Origin: Sphingomonas sp.
GTDB taxonomy: Bacteria; Pseudomonadota; Alphaproteobacteria; Sphingomonadales; Sphingomonadaceae
Assembly (NCBI GenBank): GCA_017849555.1
Contig: JAFIGU010000041.1
Span: forward strand, 1-40,877
Direction: 5' to 3'
Length of the DNA stretch: 40,877 nucleotides
The notes under the pieces are model-generated. The model searched no databases, was not told where the DNA came from, and saw only the letters and a list, made by a program, of their open reading frames with translations. Position 1 is the stretch's first letter, and each line of letters opens with the position of its first letter. The translations under genes were made by a program, and so were the position numbers. Below, in pieces: positions 26,335 to 36,081 of the stretch.

Positions 26335-27608
26335 CGGCATTTGCGGGCCGCGAGGATGCCGCGCGGCGCAACCTGCTGCTGCTTGTGCTGCTGCGCTGGC
26401 TTGCGGTGGGCGGGCAGCTCGCGACGATCCTGCTGGTCGAGTTCGTCCTCGATATCCGGCTGCCGCTGTTCCCGATGCTCGCGACGCTCGGCGGGCTGGT
26501 CGCGCTCAATCTGCTCCAGCTCGCCTCGGTCCGCTTCCGCTCGGTCAGCAACGGCGAATTGCTCGGCGCACTGCTGATCGACGTCGCCGCGCTCACCGTC
26601 CAGCTCGCTTTGTCGGGCGGGGCGACCAATCCGTTCATCACCTTGTTTCTGCTGCAGGTCGTGCTCGGCGCGGTGCTGCTCGAAGCGTGGTCGAGCTGGC
26701 TGCTCGTCGCGGTGACCAGCGCGGCCTTTGCCCTGCTCACCGTCGTCCACCACCCGCTGCCGCTGCAGCCCGGCTTCGTCAGCCATCTGTCGGTGGCCTA
26801 TAAGGCGGGAAGCTGGTTCAGCTTCGTCCTCGCGGCGGTGCTGGTGGTGGCGTTCGTCACCCGTATCGCGCGCAACCTGCGCGAGCGCGACGCGCATCTC
26901 GCGACGATGCGCCAGCGCGCGACCGAGCAGGAGCATATCGTGCGGATCGGCCTCCTCGCGAGCGGCGCGGCGCATGAGCTCGGCACCCCGCTGGCGACCT
27001 TGTCGGTCGCGCTCGGCGACTGGCGCCGCGAGGCGCACGACCCGGCGCTCGCCGCCGAGGTGGCGGAGATGGAGGCGGAGGTCGCGCGCTGCAAGGAAAT
27101 CCTCGCGGGCATCCTGTTCGCCGCGGGCGAGGTGACCGGCGAGGCGCCCGCACGCACCACCTTGCGCCGCTTCGTCGGCGGGATCGTCGAGCGCTGGGGG
27201 CGGCCCGAGCTGGTGACGTTGGTCGACGGGCGTGCCACTGATCCGCCGATCGTCGCCGATCGCGCGCTGGCGCAGACGCTGATCAACCTGCTCGACAATG
27301 CGATCGAGGCGGGGGCGTCGGGGGTTACGTTGCTGCTCGAACTGGTCCGTGACGCCGCGGGCGAGGCGGATATCCTGATCACCGCGCGCGACGACGGGCG
27401 CGGCTTTCCGCCCGCCTTCCTCGAAACCATCGGGCGGCCGTATCAGAGCAGCAAGGAGCGGCGCGGCGCGGGGCTGGGGCTGTTCCTCGCCGCCAATGTG
27501 CTGCGGACGCTGGGCGGCGCGCTGGAGGCGCGCAACGATCCGCACGGCGGCGCATTGGTCACCTTGCGCATCCCGCTCGCCGCGCTGGCGCTGGAGGAAG
27601 GACGATGA
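26304..27608 (+). CDS. regB: RegB/PrrB/ActS-type redox sensor histidine kinase
   Basis: A 434-residue membrane kinase. The N-terminal half has about six spans and contains GGATNPF (105-111), the ubiquinone-binding heptapeptide of the RegB family. The H-box GLLASGAAHELGTPLATL places the phosphorylated histidine at residue 224. The cysteine in VARCKEIL (263) matches the redox-active cysteine reported near 265 in Rhodobacter RegB. N-box LINLLDNAIEA, DDGRGFP and RGAGLGLFLA form the ATP site. Known members repress their own activity when the quinone pool is oxidised. The start is uncertain: ATG 26304 overlaps SURF1 by 31 bases, while GTG 26331 would give a 4-base GTGA overlap like the rest of the operon. 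Confidence 0.9.
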   Translation: MARDAKARSVTAFAGREDAARRNLLLLVLLRWLAVGGQLATILLVEFVLDIRLPLFPMLATLGGLVALNLLQLASVRFRSVSNGELLGALLIDVAALTVQLALSGGATNPFITLFLLQVVLGAVLLEAWSSWLLVAVTSAAFALLTVVHHPLPLQPGFVSHLSVAYKAGSWFSFVLAAVLVVAFVTRIARNLRERDAHLATMRQRATEQEHIVRIGLLASGAAHELGTPLATLSVALGDWRREAHDPALAAEVAEMEAEVARCKEILAGILFAAGEVTGEAPARTTLRRFVGGIVERWGRPELVTLVDGRATDPPIVADRALAQTLINLLDNAIEAGASGVTLLLELVRDAAGEADILITARDDGRGFPPAFLETIGRPYQSSKERRGAGLGLFLAANVLRTLGGALEARNDPHGGALVTLRIPLAALALEEGR

Positions 27609-28135
27609 CCGAACGGCGGCTGCTGATCGTCGAGGATGACGCGGTGTTCGCGCGCACGCTGGCGCGCTCGTTCGAGCGGCGCGGCTATCGTGTCGCGGTG
27701 CTCAACGCGCCCGACGGGCTGGAGCAGGTGGCGCGCGATTTCGCGCCCGATCATGCGGTGGTCGATCTGCGGCTCGGTGGCGGCGCCTCGGGGCTGACCT
27801 GCGTGCAGATGCTCCACGCGCTCGATGCGACGATGCGGATCGTGGTGCTGACCGGTTTCGCCAGCATCGCCACCGCGGTCGAGGCGATCAAATTGGGCGC
27901 GACCAATTACCTGACCAAGCCCGCCAATACCGACGATATCGAGGCCGCCTTCGCGCGGGTCGACGGCGATCCCGACGCCGACATCGCCACCCGCACGACG
28001 AGCATCAAGACGCTCGAATGGGAGCATATCCACCAGACGCTGGTGGATACCGATTTCAACATCTCCGAAGCCGCGCGCCGCCTCGGCCTCCACCGTCGCA
28101 CCTTGGCGCGGAAATTGGAGAAGCGGCATATTTAA
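27605..28135 (+). CDS. regA: RegA/PrrA/ActR-type response regulator
   Basis: A 176-residue regulator: receiver domain with the acidic pair Glu10/Asp11, phosphorylation site Asp54 in VVDLRLG, switch Thr in VLTGFAS and Lys105 in YLTKPAN; then a short linker (TSIKTLEWEHIHQTL) and a Fis-type helix-turn-helix NISEAARRLGLHRRTLARKL at 152-171. Linker and helix wording are close to the very conserved RegA/PrrA family, which controls oxidases, bc1 and other redox genes. The start codon overlaps the kinase stop (ATGA), so the pair is coupled and lies in the cyo operon. A repeat that may terminate transcription follows. Confidence 0.93.
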   Translation: MTERRLLIVEDDAVFARTLARSFERRGYRVAVLNAPDGLEQVARDFAPDHAVVDLRLGGGASGLTCVQMLHALDATMRIVVLTGFASIATAVEAIKLGATNYLTKPANTDDIEAAFARVDGDPDADIATRTTSIKTLEWEHIHQTLVDTDFNISEAARRLGLHRRTLARKLEKRHI

Positions 28136-28140
28136 TGCCG

Positions 28141-28216
28141 TCATCCCAGCGGAAGCTGGGATCTCGGCCGCAGGGGCGCGATTTGCGGCACGCGGCCCCA
28201 GCTTTCGCTGGGGCGA
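28141..28216. repeat. Long intergenic inverted repeat, family B copy 2
   Basis: CCCAGCGGAAGCTGGG (28145-28160) and CCCAGCTTTCGCTGGG (28197-28212) form long arms, one base different from copy 1 at 20091-20168, with a different central sequence. It fills the gap between the convergent regA and the acyl-CoA dehydrogenase gene and could stop transcription from both sides. Confidence 0.85.
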
Positions 28217-28223
28217 CGGTTCG

Positions 28224-29408
28224 TTAAAAGGCCGCGATCCCCGTAATCGCCCGCCCGAGGATCAGCGCGTGGACGTCATGCGCGCCCTCATAGGTGTTGA
28301 CCGTCTCGAGGTTCATCAGGTGGCGCATCACCTGATATTCGCCGGAAATGCCGTTGCCGCCGTGCATGTCGCGGCTCATCCGCGCGATATCGAGCGCTTT
28401 GCCGACATTGTTGCGCTTGACGATCGAGATCATCTCCGGCGCGAACTTGCCCTCGTCCATCAGCCGCCCGACGCGCAAGCTCGCCTGCAGCCCGAGCGCG
28501 ATCTCGGTCTCCATATCGGCGAGCTTCTTCTGGTAGAGCTGGTTGGCGGCGAGCGGACGGCCGAACTGGTTGCGATCGAGGCCATATTGCCGCGCGGCGT
28601 GGAAGCAGAATTCGGCCGCGCCCAGCGCCCCCCACGAAATCCCGTAACGCGCGCGGTTGAGGCAGCCGAACGGCCCCTTCAGCCCCTGCACCTCGGGGAG
28701 CAGCGCCTCGTCGCCGACCTCGACCTCGTCCATCATCACCATCCCGGTGATCGACGCGCGCAGCGAAAGCTTGCCCTCGATCTTCGGCGCGGAAAGCCCC
28801 TTCATGCCCTTTTCGAGCACGAAGCCGCGGATGCCCCCGCCGTGCGCGTCGGACTTGGCCCAGATCACGAACACATCGGCGATCGGCGCGTTCGAGATCC
28901 ACGTCTTGCTGCCCGAGATGCGATAGCCGCCGTCGGTCTTGACCGCGCGGGTCTTCATCCCGCCCGGATCGGAGCCGGCGTCGGGCTCGGTCAGCCCGAA
29001 ACAGCCGATCCATTCGCCGCTCGCCAGCTTGGGCAGATACTTACGCTTCTGCTCCTCCGAGCCATAGGCATAGATCGGATACATCACGAGGCTCGACTGG
29101 ACGCTCATCATCGAGCGATAGCCCGAATCGATCCGCTCGACCTCGCGCGCGACAAGGCCGTAAGCGACGTAGCTCGCGCCGACCCCGCCATATTCTTCCG
29201 GCACCGTCGGGCCGAGCAGCCCGAGCTGCCCCATCTCGCGGAAGATCGCCGGATCGGTCACTTCTTTGGCGAAAGCATCGATGATCCGCGGCGCCAGCCG
29301 GTCCTCGGCATAGGCGCGCGCGGTATCGCGCACCATCCGCTCGTCGTCGGTGAGCTGCTCGTCGAGCAGGAAAGGATCGGACCAATCGAACGCGCCCATA
29401 CCGGCCAT
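28224..29408 (-). CDS. gcdH: Glutaryl-CoA dehydrogenase-type acyl-CoA dehydrogenase
   Basis: A 394-residue FAD enzyme. [14 protein letters not shown] and [18 protein letters not shown] are the acyl-CoA dehydrogenase flavin and substrate segments. [15 protein letters not shown] and the catalytic-base region [21 protein letters not shown] are the wording of glutaryl-CoA dehydrogenase, with the base Glu in TYEG. The reaction is oxidative decarboxylation of glutaryl-CoA to crotonyl-CoA in lysine and tryptophan breakdown. Three ATG codons stand in a row; the third (29408) is 8 bases from the GGAG ribosome site, the first only 2, so the third or second is preferred. The next gene upstream on this strand is the DUF6285 gene, about 60 bases away. 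Confidence 0.92.
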   Translation of the reverse strand: MAGMGAFDWSDPFLLDEQLTDDERMVRDTARAYAEDRLAPRIIDAFAKEVTDPAIFREMGQLGLLGPTVPEEYGGVGASYVAYGLVAREVERIDSGYRSMMSVQSSLVMYPIYAYGSEEQKRKYLPKLASGEWIGCFGLTEPDAGSDPGGMKTRAVKTDGGYRISGSKTWISNAPIADVFVIWAKSDAHGGGIRGFVLEKGMKGLSAPKIEGKLSLRASITGMVMMDEVEVGDEALLPEVQGLKGPFGCLNRARYGISWGALGAAEFCFHAARQYGLDRNQFGRPLAANQLYQKKLADMETEIALGLQASLRVGRLMDEGKFAPEMISIVKRNNVGKALDIARMSRDMHGGNGISGEYQVMRHLMNLETVNTYEGAHDVHALILGRAITGIAAF

Positions 29409-29469
29409 CATCATCTCTCCTCAGAGGCTGAGGCGCGGCTTCGCGGGAATGGCGCGGCTTGTCCAGTGG

Positions 29470-29814
29470 TCAGCCGAGTTCGTGGGCGTATTTCGGCTGG
29501 TCGATCGCGAGCGAATCGAGCGCGCAGGCCTTCATATGCGCGATCAGCGCGGGGTCGTCGGGGGCGATCTCGCCGGCGCGGATCATCTCGGTGAGCCGCC
29601 GGTCGAGCGCGTCGCGCGTGCCGTCGCCGCCGGTCAGCGCGCGCAGCCGCTCGACCGCGCGGGCGTCGGCGGCGGGGCCGAGCGCCATGTCGCGCGCTGC
29701 GATCTCCAGCGCGTTGCGCGCGACGCGCAGGGCAAAGCCGCTCGCGCTGCCGTCGACCGGCAGCCAGCGCGCGACGCCCTCCACCAGCGCCTGTGCGGTC
29801 GGGTGGGTGATCAT
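29470..29814 (-). CDS. DUF6285 domain protein
   Basis: A 114-residue, Ala-rich, probably all-helical soluble protein without signal peptide. The pattern ITHPTAQALVEGVARWL at the start and LRVARNALEIAARDM in the middle match the DUF6285 family as I recall it, which is usually encoded directly after a phosphotransferase of the aminoglycoside-phosphotransferase fold, as here. Start and stop overlap by 4 bases with that gene. The function is unknown; a partner or regulatory subunit of the kinase is inferred from the coupling. Confidence 0.75.
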   Translation of the reverse strand: MITHPTAQALVEGVARWLPVDGSASGFALRVARNALEIAARDMALGPAADARAVERLRALTGGDGTRDALDRRLTEMIRAGEIAPDDPALIAHMKACALDSLAIDQPKYAHELG

Positions 29815-30803
29815 GAAGCGCTCCGTTCGATGATCGCGACGATATCGGTCTCGGTCTCAGAAAGCCGCCGCCCGATCACCGCACGTTCGGGGCCTGCGGA
29901 AGGGTCGGCGGCCCAACGCGCGTGCATCATCGTCGTCATCACTCCCCATTTGAGGCTGCCGAGCATCTGCCAGAAATCGACGCGTGCGACGTCGATCGGC
30001 GCGCCGCCCGCCTCGACATAGCCCGCGAGCAGATCGTCGAGATCGCCAAATCCGCCGACGCGCTTCCCCGGCTGGCCGAAGCGCCAGCTGTTGCAGCAAA
30101 TCCAGCCGATATCCTCCGCCGGATCGCCGACATGCGCCAATTCCCAGTCGAGCACCGCGGCAAGCCCGGTTTGGGCGTCGACCATTATATTGCCGTTGCG
30201 GAAATCGCCGTGGACCAGCGTGAGCGCGCCCGCCGTCGGCACGCGTCGTTCGAGCCAGCGGAACGCAGCCTCGATCGTCGGCCGCACCAGCCCCGAGGCG
30301 CGCCATGTCTCCTCATAACCGCTGAGCGTCGCGCGCACGTCGAGCGTCTCGACCCCGGCGACCGGCGGCGTGGCGTGAATCCGCGCCAGCGCCGCCCCGC
30401 ATTGCCGCGCCAGCACCGCGCGCGCCGGGGCAAAAGCCGGGTCGGTGGCGATGCGCTTGCCCAGCGTCTCGCCCGAGACGCGCGCCATGATATAGGCCTC
30501 GCCCAGCCCGTCGGGCTCGCTGCAGATATGCACGACATTCGGGGCAGGGACGCCGTTCGCCACCGCGGCGGCGATCAGCTCGGCCTCGATCCGCAGCGGC
30601 GGCTTCTTCCCCGGGTGGCGTGCGAGCGGGGAGGTGCCGCGGCGCAGGATTAGCGGGATCGCATCGCCCGCCGCTGGCACCGCGGAAAATGCCCATGTCT
30701 CCATGCTCGCGCCGCCGGTCAGCCGCGTCAGCCCGTTGATCTCGGCGCCGTCTCCGGCCAGTTTCGGCACCAAAGCGGCCAGTCGTTCGGCGATCTCGCT
30801 CAT
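29811..30803 (-). CDS. Phosphotransferase of the aminoglycoside-phosphotransferase/ACAD10-like fold
   Basis: A 330-residue kinase-like protein. LTRLTGGASMETWAF is the nucleotide-binding start, IPLILRRG holds the ATP lysine/arginine strand, TLVHGDFRNGNIMVD is the catalytic loop with the Asp base (HGDxxxxN), and VLDWELAHVGDPAEDIGW has the metal-binding Asp. Such proteins are linked to acyl-CoA dehydrogenases; in the mammalian ACAD10/11 proteins a related kinase domain is fused to the dehydrogenase and acts on 4-hydroxyacyl-CoA. The divergent acyl-CoA dehydrogenase gene (30882) and the DUF6285 partner fit a similar role here, which is inferred. Confidence 0.87.
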   Translation of the reverse strand: MSEIAERLAALVPKLAGDGAEINGLTRLTGGASMETWAFSAVPAAGDAIPLILRRGTSPLARHPGKKPPLRIEAELIAAAVANGVPAPNVVHICSEPDGLGEAYIMARVSGETLGKRIATDPAFAPARAVLARQCGAALARIHATPPVAGVETLDVRATLSGYEETWRASGLVRPTIEAAFRWLERRVPTAGALTLVHGDFRNGNIMVDAQTGLAAVLDWELAHVGDPAEDIGWICCNSWRFGQPGKRVGGFGDLDDLLAGYVEAGGAPIDVARVDFWQMLGSLKWGVMTTMMHARWAADPSAGPERAVIGRRLSETETDIVAIIERSAS

Positions 30804-30848
30804 TTTTCCCGGTCACTTTTCGCTTGTCGTTTGGCGGCCCGATAATTC

Positions 30849-30864
30849 ACTAAGCATACTAAGT
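30849..30864. promoter_or_regulatory. Candidate operator between divergent acyl-CoA genes
   Basis: ACTAAGCATACTAAGT holds a direct repeat ACTAAG with 9-base period and also matches its own reverse complement at 12 of 16 positions. It lies in the 78-base gap between two divergent genes of acyl-CoA metabolism, 17 bases before the start at 30882 and just upstream of its GGAGAGG ribosome site. Confidence 0.4.
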
Positions 30865-30881
30865 AATTTCGGAGAGGATCA

Positions 30882-32252
30882 ATGGATTTTGCGCTGCCCG
30901 AGGATCTGGTCAACTATCTGGCCGAGCTGGACGCCTTCATCGACGCCGAAATCCGGCCACTCGAGGAGGCGGACGACAATATCCGCTTCTTCGATCACCG
31001 CCGCGAATGGGCGCGCACCGATTTCGACAATGGCGGCCTCCCGCGCGAGGAGTGGGAGGAGCTGATGCGCGAGGCGAAGCGCCGCGCCGACAAGGCGGGG
31101 CATCTGCGCTTCGCCCTGCTCCCCAAATTCGGCGGCAAAGGCGGGTCGAACCTGTGGATGTGCGTGATCCGCGAATATCTCGCGGCCAAGGGGCTGGGGC
31201 TGCACAACGATCTGCAGACCGAGCATTCGATCGTCGCCAACAACCCCTTCGCCAAGATGTTCGACGATTTCGGGACCGAGGCGCAAAAGGCCGAATTCAT
31301 CCCTGGCATGCTCGACGGCAGCAAGCGAATCACCTTCGGGCTGACCGAGCCCGATCACGGATCGGACGCCACTCATATGGCAACCCGCGGGGTGCGCGAG
31401 GCGCGTGATGGGGTCGACGGCTGGCTGCTCAACGGCGAAAAGATGTGGACGACCGGGATGCACGTCGCCAGCCATTGCGCCTTGTTCGCGCGCACTTCGG
31501 GCGAGGACGGCGCGGCGCGCGGGATCACCTGCTTCCTCGTGCCGGCCGATGCGCCGGGGGTGAAGGTCGAGGAATATCTGTGGACCTTCAACATGCCGAC
31601 CGATCACCCGCGGGTCAGCTTCACCGATGTGTGGGTGCCCGACAGCGCGATTTTCGGACCCGTCGATAACGGGCTGCCGCTCGCGCAGAGCTTCGTCCAC
31701 GAAAACCGCATCCGGCAGGCGGCGTCGTCGCTCGGCGCGGCGGTCTATTGCATCGAGGAAGCGGTGCGTTACGCGCGGCAGCGCAAGCCGTTCGGCGAGG
31801 ATCTGGCGCGCAACCAGGCGATCCAGTTCCCGCTGGTCGAGCTGGCGACCCAGGCCGAGATGCTGCGGCTGCTGATCCGCAAGACCGCGTGGGAAATGGA
31901 CCAGATGCCCCACCCGGAGGTGGAGAAGCGCATCTCGGACAAGGTCTCGATGTGCAATTACTGGGCGAACCGCTTGTGCTGCGAGGCGGCAGACCGCGCG
32001 ATGCAGGTCCACGGCGGGATCGGCTATTCGCGGCACAAGCCGTTCGAGCATATCTATCGCCACCACCGCCGCTATCGCATCACCGAGGGCGCGGAGGAGA
32101 TCCAGATGCGCAAGGTCGCGGCGTTCCTGTTCGGCTATATCGGGCCGCGGCGGCAGGAATTCGCCGACCTTGGGTGGGACGATGTCGATTACCGCGAGGA
32201 GAGCCAGATCCGCCCGCGCACCGGCTGGCAGGCGATCGGGAAGCGCGATTGA
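30882..32252 (+). CDS. Acyl-CoA dehydrogenase family protein
   Basis: A 456-residue flavoprotein, longer than standard acyl-CoA dehydrogenases because of an extended N-terminal part (DAEIRPLEEADDNIRFFDHRRE). FGLTEPDHGSDATHMATRGV and NGEKMWTTGMHVASHCALFAR are the flavin-binding segments; MQVHGGIGYSRHKPFEHIYR and YRITEGAEEIQMRKVA are the C-terminal substrate/FAD part with the EGAEEIQ region. It belongs with dehydrogenases that pair with a phosphotransferase gene, as its divergent neighbour suggests. The substrate is unknown; longer or hydroxylated acyl-CoA is possible. GGAGAGG precedes the ATG. Confidence 0.9.
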   Translation: MDFALPEDLVNYLAELDAFIDAEIRPLEEADDNIRFFDHRREWARTDFDNGGLPREEWEELMREAKRRADKAGHLRFALLPKFGGKGGSNLWMCVIREYLAAKGLGLHNDLQTEHSIVANNPFAKMFDDFGTEAQKAEFIPGMLDGSKRITFGLTEPDHGSDATHMATRGVREARDGVDGWLLNGEKMWTTGMHVASHCALFARTSGEDGAARGITCFLVPADAPGVKVEEYLWTFNMPTDHPRVSFTDVWVPDSAIFGPVDNGLPLAQSFVHENRIRQAASSLGAAVYCIEEAVRYARQRKPFGEDLARNQAIQFPLVELATQAEMLRLLIRKTAWEMDQMPHPEVEKRISDKVSMCNYWANRLCCEAADRAMQVHGGIGYSRHKPFEHIYRHHRRYRITEGAEEIQMRKVAAFLFGYIGPRRQEFADLGWDDVDYREESQIRPRTGWQAIGKRD

Positions 32253-33368
<1,116 letters not shown>

Positions 33369-33376
33369 GCCGTAGT

Positions 33377-33490
33377 TTCTCCCCTCCCTTGAACAAGTGA
33401 GGGGCGGGGTGGGTTGGTGTGGGAGGGAATCGTCACGCGCGCCTCAAGCCCCATCCACCGCCGGCCCTTCCTTCATCAGGGAGGGGAGAA
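33377..33490. repeat. Intergenic inverted repeat, family D
   Basis: TTCTCCCCTCCCT (33377-33389) and AGGGAGGGGAGAA (33478-33490) are perfect reverse complements 88 bases apart; the inside is also partly self-complementary (GGGTGGGTTGG against CCCCATCCACC). It fills the space between the convergent nitronate monooxygenase and trmL genes. No second copy is in the window. Confidence 0.65.
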
Positions 33491-33501
33491 AGTGGGTCGA
33501 A

Positions 33502-33951
33502 TCACTCGGCCCATCCCCCCGTCTGGCGCAGCGCTTCGCCGAGCATCATCGCCGCCGACACCGCGACGTTGAGCGAGCGGAACCCCGGCTGCATCGGTAC
33601 GCGTACCCGCATGTCGGCGCGATCGTGGACCGTGATCGGCACCCCGGCGCCCTCCGATCCGAACAGCAGGATATCGTCCGTACGGAAGGTCGCCTCGGGC
33701 AACGGAATCGCCCCCGTGGTGGTGGCGAGGACGATACGCCCCGGCGCCTGCGCGATGAACGCCGCCCAATCGGCATGGCGCGTCACCGCCACCGCCCCGG
33801 CATAGTCCATCCCGGCGCGGGCGAGCGCGCGGTCGCTCCACGGGAAGCCCATCGGCTCGATCAGGTCGACCCCGAGCCCCATGCATGCCGCCAGGCGCAG
33901 GATCGTGCCGACATTGCCCGCGATATCGGGTTCGTAAAGAGCGATGCGCAT
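33502..33951 (-). CDS. trmL: tRNA (cytidine/uridine-34 2'-O)-methyltransferase
   Basis: A 149-residue SPOUT methyltransferase, minimal form without extra domain. PDIAGNVGTILRLAACMG at the start is the conserved N-V-G-x-x-x-R block; LLFGSEGAGVP and the knotted SAM-binding end RVPMQPGFRSLNVAVSAAMMLGEALRQ are complete. It methylates the wobble ribose of two leucine tRNAs with S-adenosylmethionine. The length matches TrmL (YibK) well. It is a single gene running toward the repeat; its 5' side faces the petABC operon start. Confidence 0.93.
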   Translation of the reverse strand: MRIALYEPDIAGNVGTILRLAACMGLGVDLIEPMGFPWSDRALARAGMDYAGAVAVTRHADWAAFIAQAPGRIVLATTTGAIPLPEATFRTDDILLFGSEGAGVPITVHDRADMRVRVPMQPGFRSLNVAVSAAMMLGEALRQTGGWAE

Positions 33952-34170
33952 CGTCGGTGCGGATAGCGCCGCGGGCGGGTCGACGGAAGGTGCGAGCGTG
34001 AGAGAAGTTCAAGGAAATGCCCGCGCGGGGTTGCGCAAAATGCTGTTGGCAGGCAGGGGGGGCGAGGCTATCAGGCCATCAACTCCGTGGGGACGGGGGC
34101 GATGGCGGGCGTGGGAGGAGCAGATCCGACACCGTTCGCCCGCCTGACAGGAAGGGATAAGGGTTAGCGA

Positions 34171-34755
34171 ATGGCGACGGTCGAAGAGGCGATTCCCCCG
34201 GGTGCGAACCCGACCCGGTATCATGAGGAAGGTCACGATCCCCGCCGCCGCGATTTCATCAACATCGCTGCCGTGGCGTGGGCCGGGGTCGGCGCGGGCG
34301 TCATCGTCCTGCCGCTGATCAACCAGATGAACCCCTCCGCCGACGTGCTGGCGCAGGCGACCACCGACGTCGACCTTTCGAAAATCGCGCCGGGCCAGGC
34401 GATCAAGACGATCTTCCGCAAGCAGCCGCTGTTCGTCCGCAATCTCACCCCGGCGGAAATCGCCGAGGCCGATGCGGTGCCGGTGAGCTCGCTGCGCGAT
34501 CCCCAGACGCTGGAGCAGCGCACCAAGCCGGGCAAGAAGAACTGGCTGATTACTTTGGGGGTCTGCACCCACCTCGGCTGCGTGCCGCTGGGTGCGGGCG
34601 AGGGCGAGAATCGCGGGCCGTTCGGCGGCTATTTCTGCCCGTGCCACGGCTCGGCCTATGATACGGCCGCGCGCATCCGCCAGGGGCCGGCGCCGCTCAA
34701 CCTGCACGTTCCCGATTACACCTTCACGTCTGACACGACCGTCAAGGTCGGCTGA
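34171..34755 (+). CDS. petA: Ubiquinol-cytochrome c reductase Rieske iron-sulfur subunit
   Basis: A 194-residue subunit of the cytochrome bc1 complex. The N-terminal [21 protein letters not shown] is a twin-arginine type signal kept as membrane anchor. The 2Fe-2S site is complete: CTHLGC and CPCHGS, with two Cys and two His as ligands and the remaining two Cys forming the disulfide. It takes electrons from ubiquinol and passes them to cytochrome c1. AGGAAGGGATAAGGG lies before the ATG. petB follows after 12 bases. The 219 bases upstream, shared with divergent trmL, hold no promoter I can call with confidence. Confidence 0.96.
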   Translation: MATVEEAIPPGANPTRYHEEGHDPRRRDFINIAAVAWAGVGAGVIVLPLINQMNPSADVLAQATTDVDLSKIAPGQAIKTIFRKQPLFVRNLTPAEIAEADAVPVSSLRDPQTLEQRTKPGKKNWLITLGVCTHLGCVPLGAGEGENRGPFGGYFCPCHGSAYDTAARIRQGPAPLNLHVPDYTFTSDTTVKVG

Positions 34756-34767
34756 GGTAGCACGCAC

Positions 34768-36057
34768 ATGAGCTTTCCCTGGGCCAAGCACTATGAGCCT
34801 AAGCAGCCGCTGATGCGGTGGCTCGACGAGAAGCTGCCGTTGCCGCGCCTCGTCTACAATTCGATCGGCGCCGGCTATCCGGTGCCGCGCAACCTCAATT
34901 ACTGGTGGAATTTCGGCGTGCTCGCCGGGGTGGCGCTGGTGTGCCAGATCATCACCGGCGTCGTGCTGGCGATGCATTATGCGCCGAACGCGCTGGTCGC
35001 CTTCGGTTCGACCGAGCATATCATGCGCGACGTCAACGGCGGCTGGTTCCTGCGCTATGCGCACGCCAACGGCGCCTCGATGTTCCTCTTCGTCGTCTAT
35101 GTCCACATCGCCCGCGGGCTCTATTACGGCTCGTACAAGGCGCCGCGCGAGATGGTGTGGCTGCTGGGCGTGGTGATCTTCCTTCTCATGATGGCCCCCG
35201 CCTTCATGGGCTATGTGCTGCCGTGGGGCCAGATGAGCTTCTGGGGCGCGCAGGTCATCACCGGCTTCTTCTCGGCGATACCGGGCGTGGGCGAAACGAT
35301 CCGCGTGTGGCTGCTGGGCGGTTTCGCGCCGGACAATGCCGCGCTCAACCGCTTCTTCTCGCTCCACTATCTGCTGCCGTTCGTGATCGCGGGTGTCATC
35401 ATCCTGCACATCTGGGCGCTGCACATCCCCGGCTCGAACAATCCGACCGGTGTGGACGTGAAGGGCGAGCAGGATACCGTGCCGTTCCATCCTTATTACA
35501 CCGCGAAGGACGGCGTCGGCGTCGGCGCATTCTTCCTGGTGTTCGCGCTCCTGGTGTTCTTCGCGCCGAACCTGCTCGGCCACCCGGACAATTATATCGA
35601 GGCGAACCCGCTCTCGACGCCGGCGCACATCGTGCCCGAATGGTATTTCCTGCCGTTCTACGCGATCCTGAAGTCGTTCACCTTCAACTTCCTGTGGATC
35701 CCGGCGAAGCTGTGGGGCGTGCTGGCGATGTTCGGCTCGATCCTGCTGCTGTTCTTCCTGCCGTGGCTGGATTCGTCGCCGGTGCGCTCGGCCAGCTATC
35801 GCCCGAAGTATCGCGTGTTCCTGGGCGTGCTGCTGCTCGACGTGCTGGTGCTCGGCTATGTCGGCGGGGCGGAGCCGATCGCCCGCAACGTGATCATGGG
35901 GCAGATCGCGTCGATGTATTACTTCGCGCACTTCCTGATCATCCTGCCGTGGATTTCGCGTTCGGAGCGTCCGCTCCCGCTGCCCACGTCGATCACCGAA
36001 GCGGTGCTGGCGAAGCATGGGGAAACCGCGCACGCCGAACCGGCGCTGGCGCACTGA
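34768..36057 (+). CDS. petB: Cytochrome b of the bc1 complex
   Basis: A 429-residue membrane subunit with eight spans and two b hemes. [24 protein letters not shown] begins the first heme helix; the heme histidines lie in [23 protein letters not shown] and [24 protein letters not shown]. The quinol-oxidation site motif PEWYF is in [17 protein letters not shown]. The C-terminus ends in a His/Ala-rich stretch. It sits 12 bases after petA and 24 bases before petC, the usual petABC order (also called fbcFBC). Confidence 0.97.
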   Translation: MSFPWAKHYEPKQPLMRWLDEKLPLPRLVYNSIGAGYPVPRNLNYWWNFGVLAGVALVCQIITGVVLAMHYAPNALVAFGSTEHIMRDVNGGWFLRYAHANGASMFLFVVYVHIARGLYYGSYKAPREMVWLLGVVIFLLMMAPAFMGYVLPWGQMSFWGAQVITGFFSAIPGVGETIRVWLLGGFAPDNAALNRFFSLHYLLPFVIAGVIILHIWALHIPGSNNPTGVDVKGEQDTVPFHPYYTAKDGVGVGAFFLVFALLVFFAPNLLGHPDNYIEANPLSTPAHIVPEWYFLPFYAILKSFTFNFLWIPAKLWGVLAMFGSILLLFFLPWLDSSPVRSASYRPKYRVFLGVLLLDVLVLGYVGGAEPIARNVIMGQIASMYYFAHFLIILPWISRSERPLPLPTSITEAVLAKHGETAHAEPALAH

Positions 36058-36081
36058 GCCGAACGGGGGACTGATAAGACA

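Noticed and set aside
34046..34071. A TTGGCA ... GGCTAT promoter for petABC
   Set aside because: The spacing between the two boxes is only 14 bases, too short for a sigma-70 promoter.
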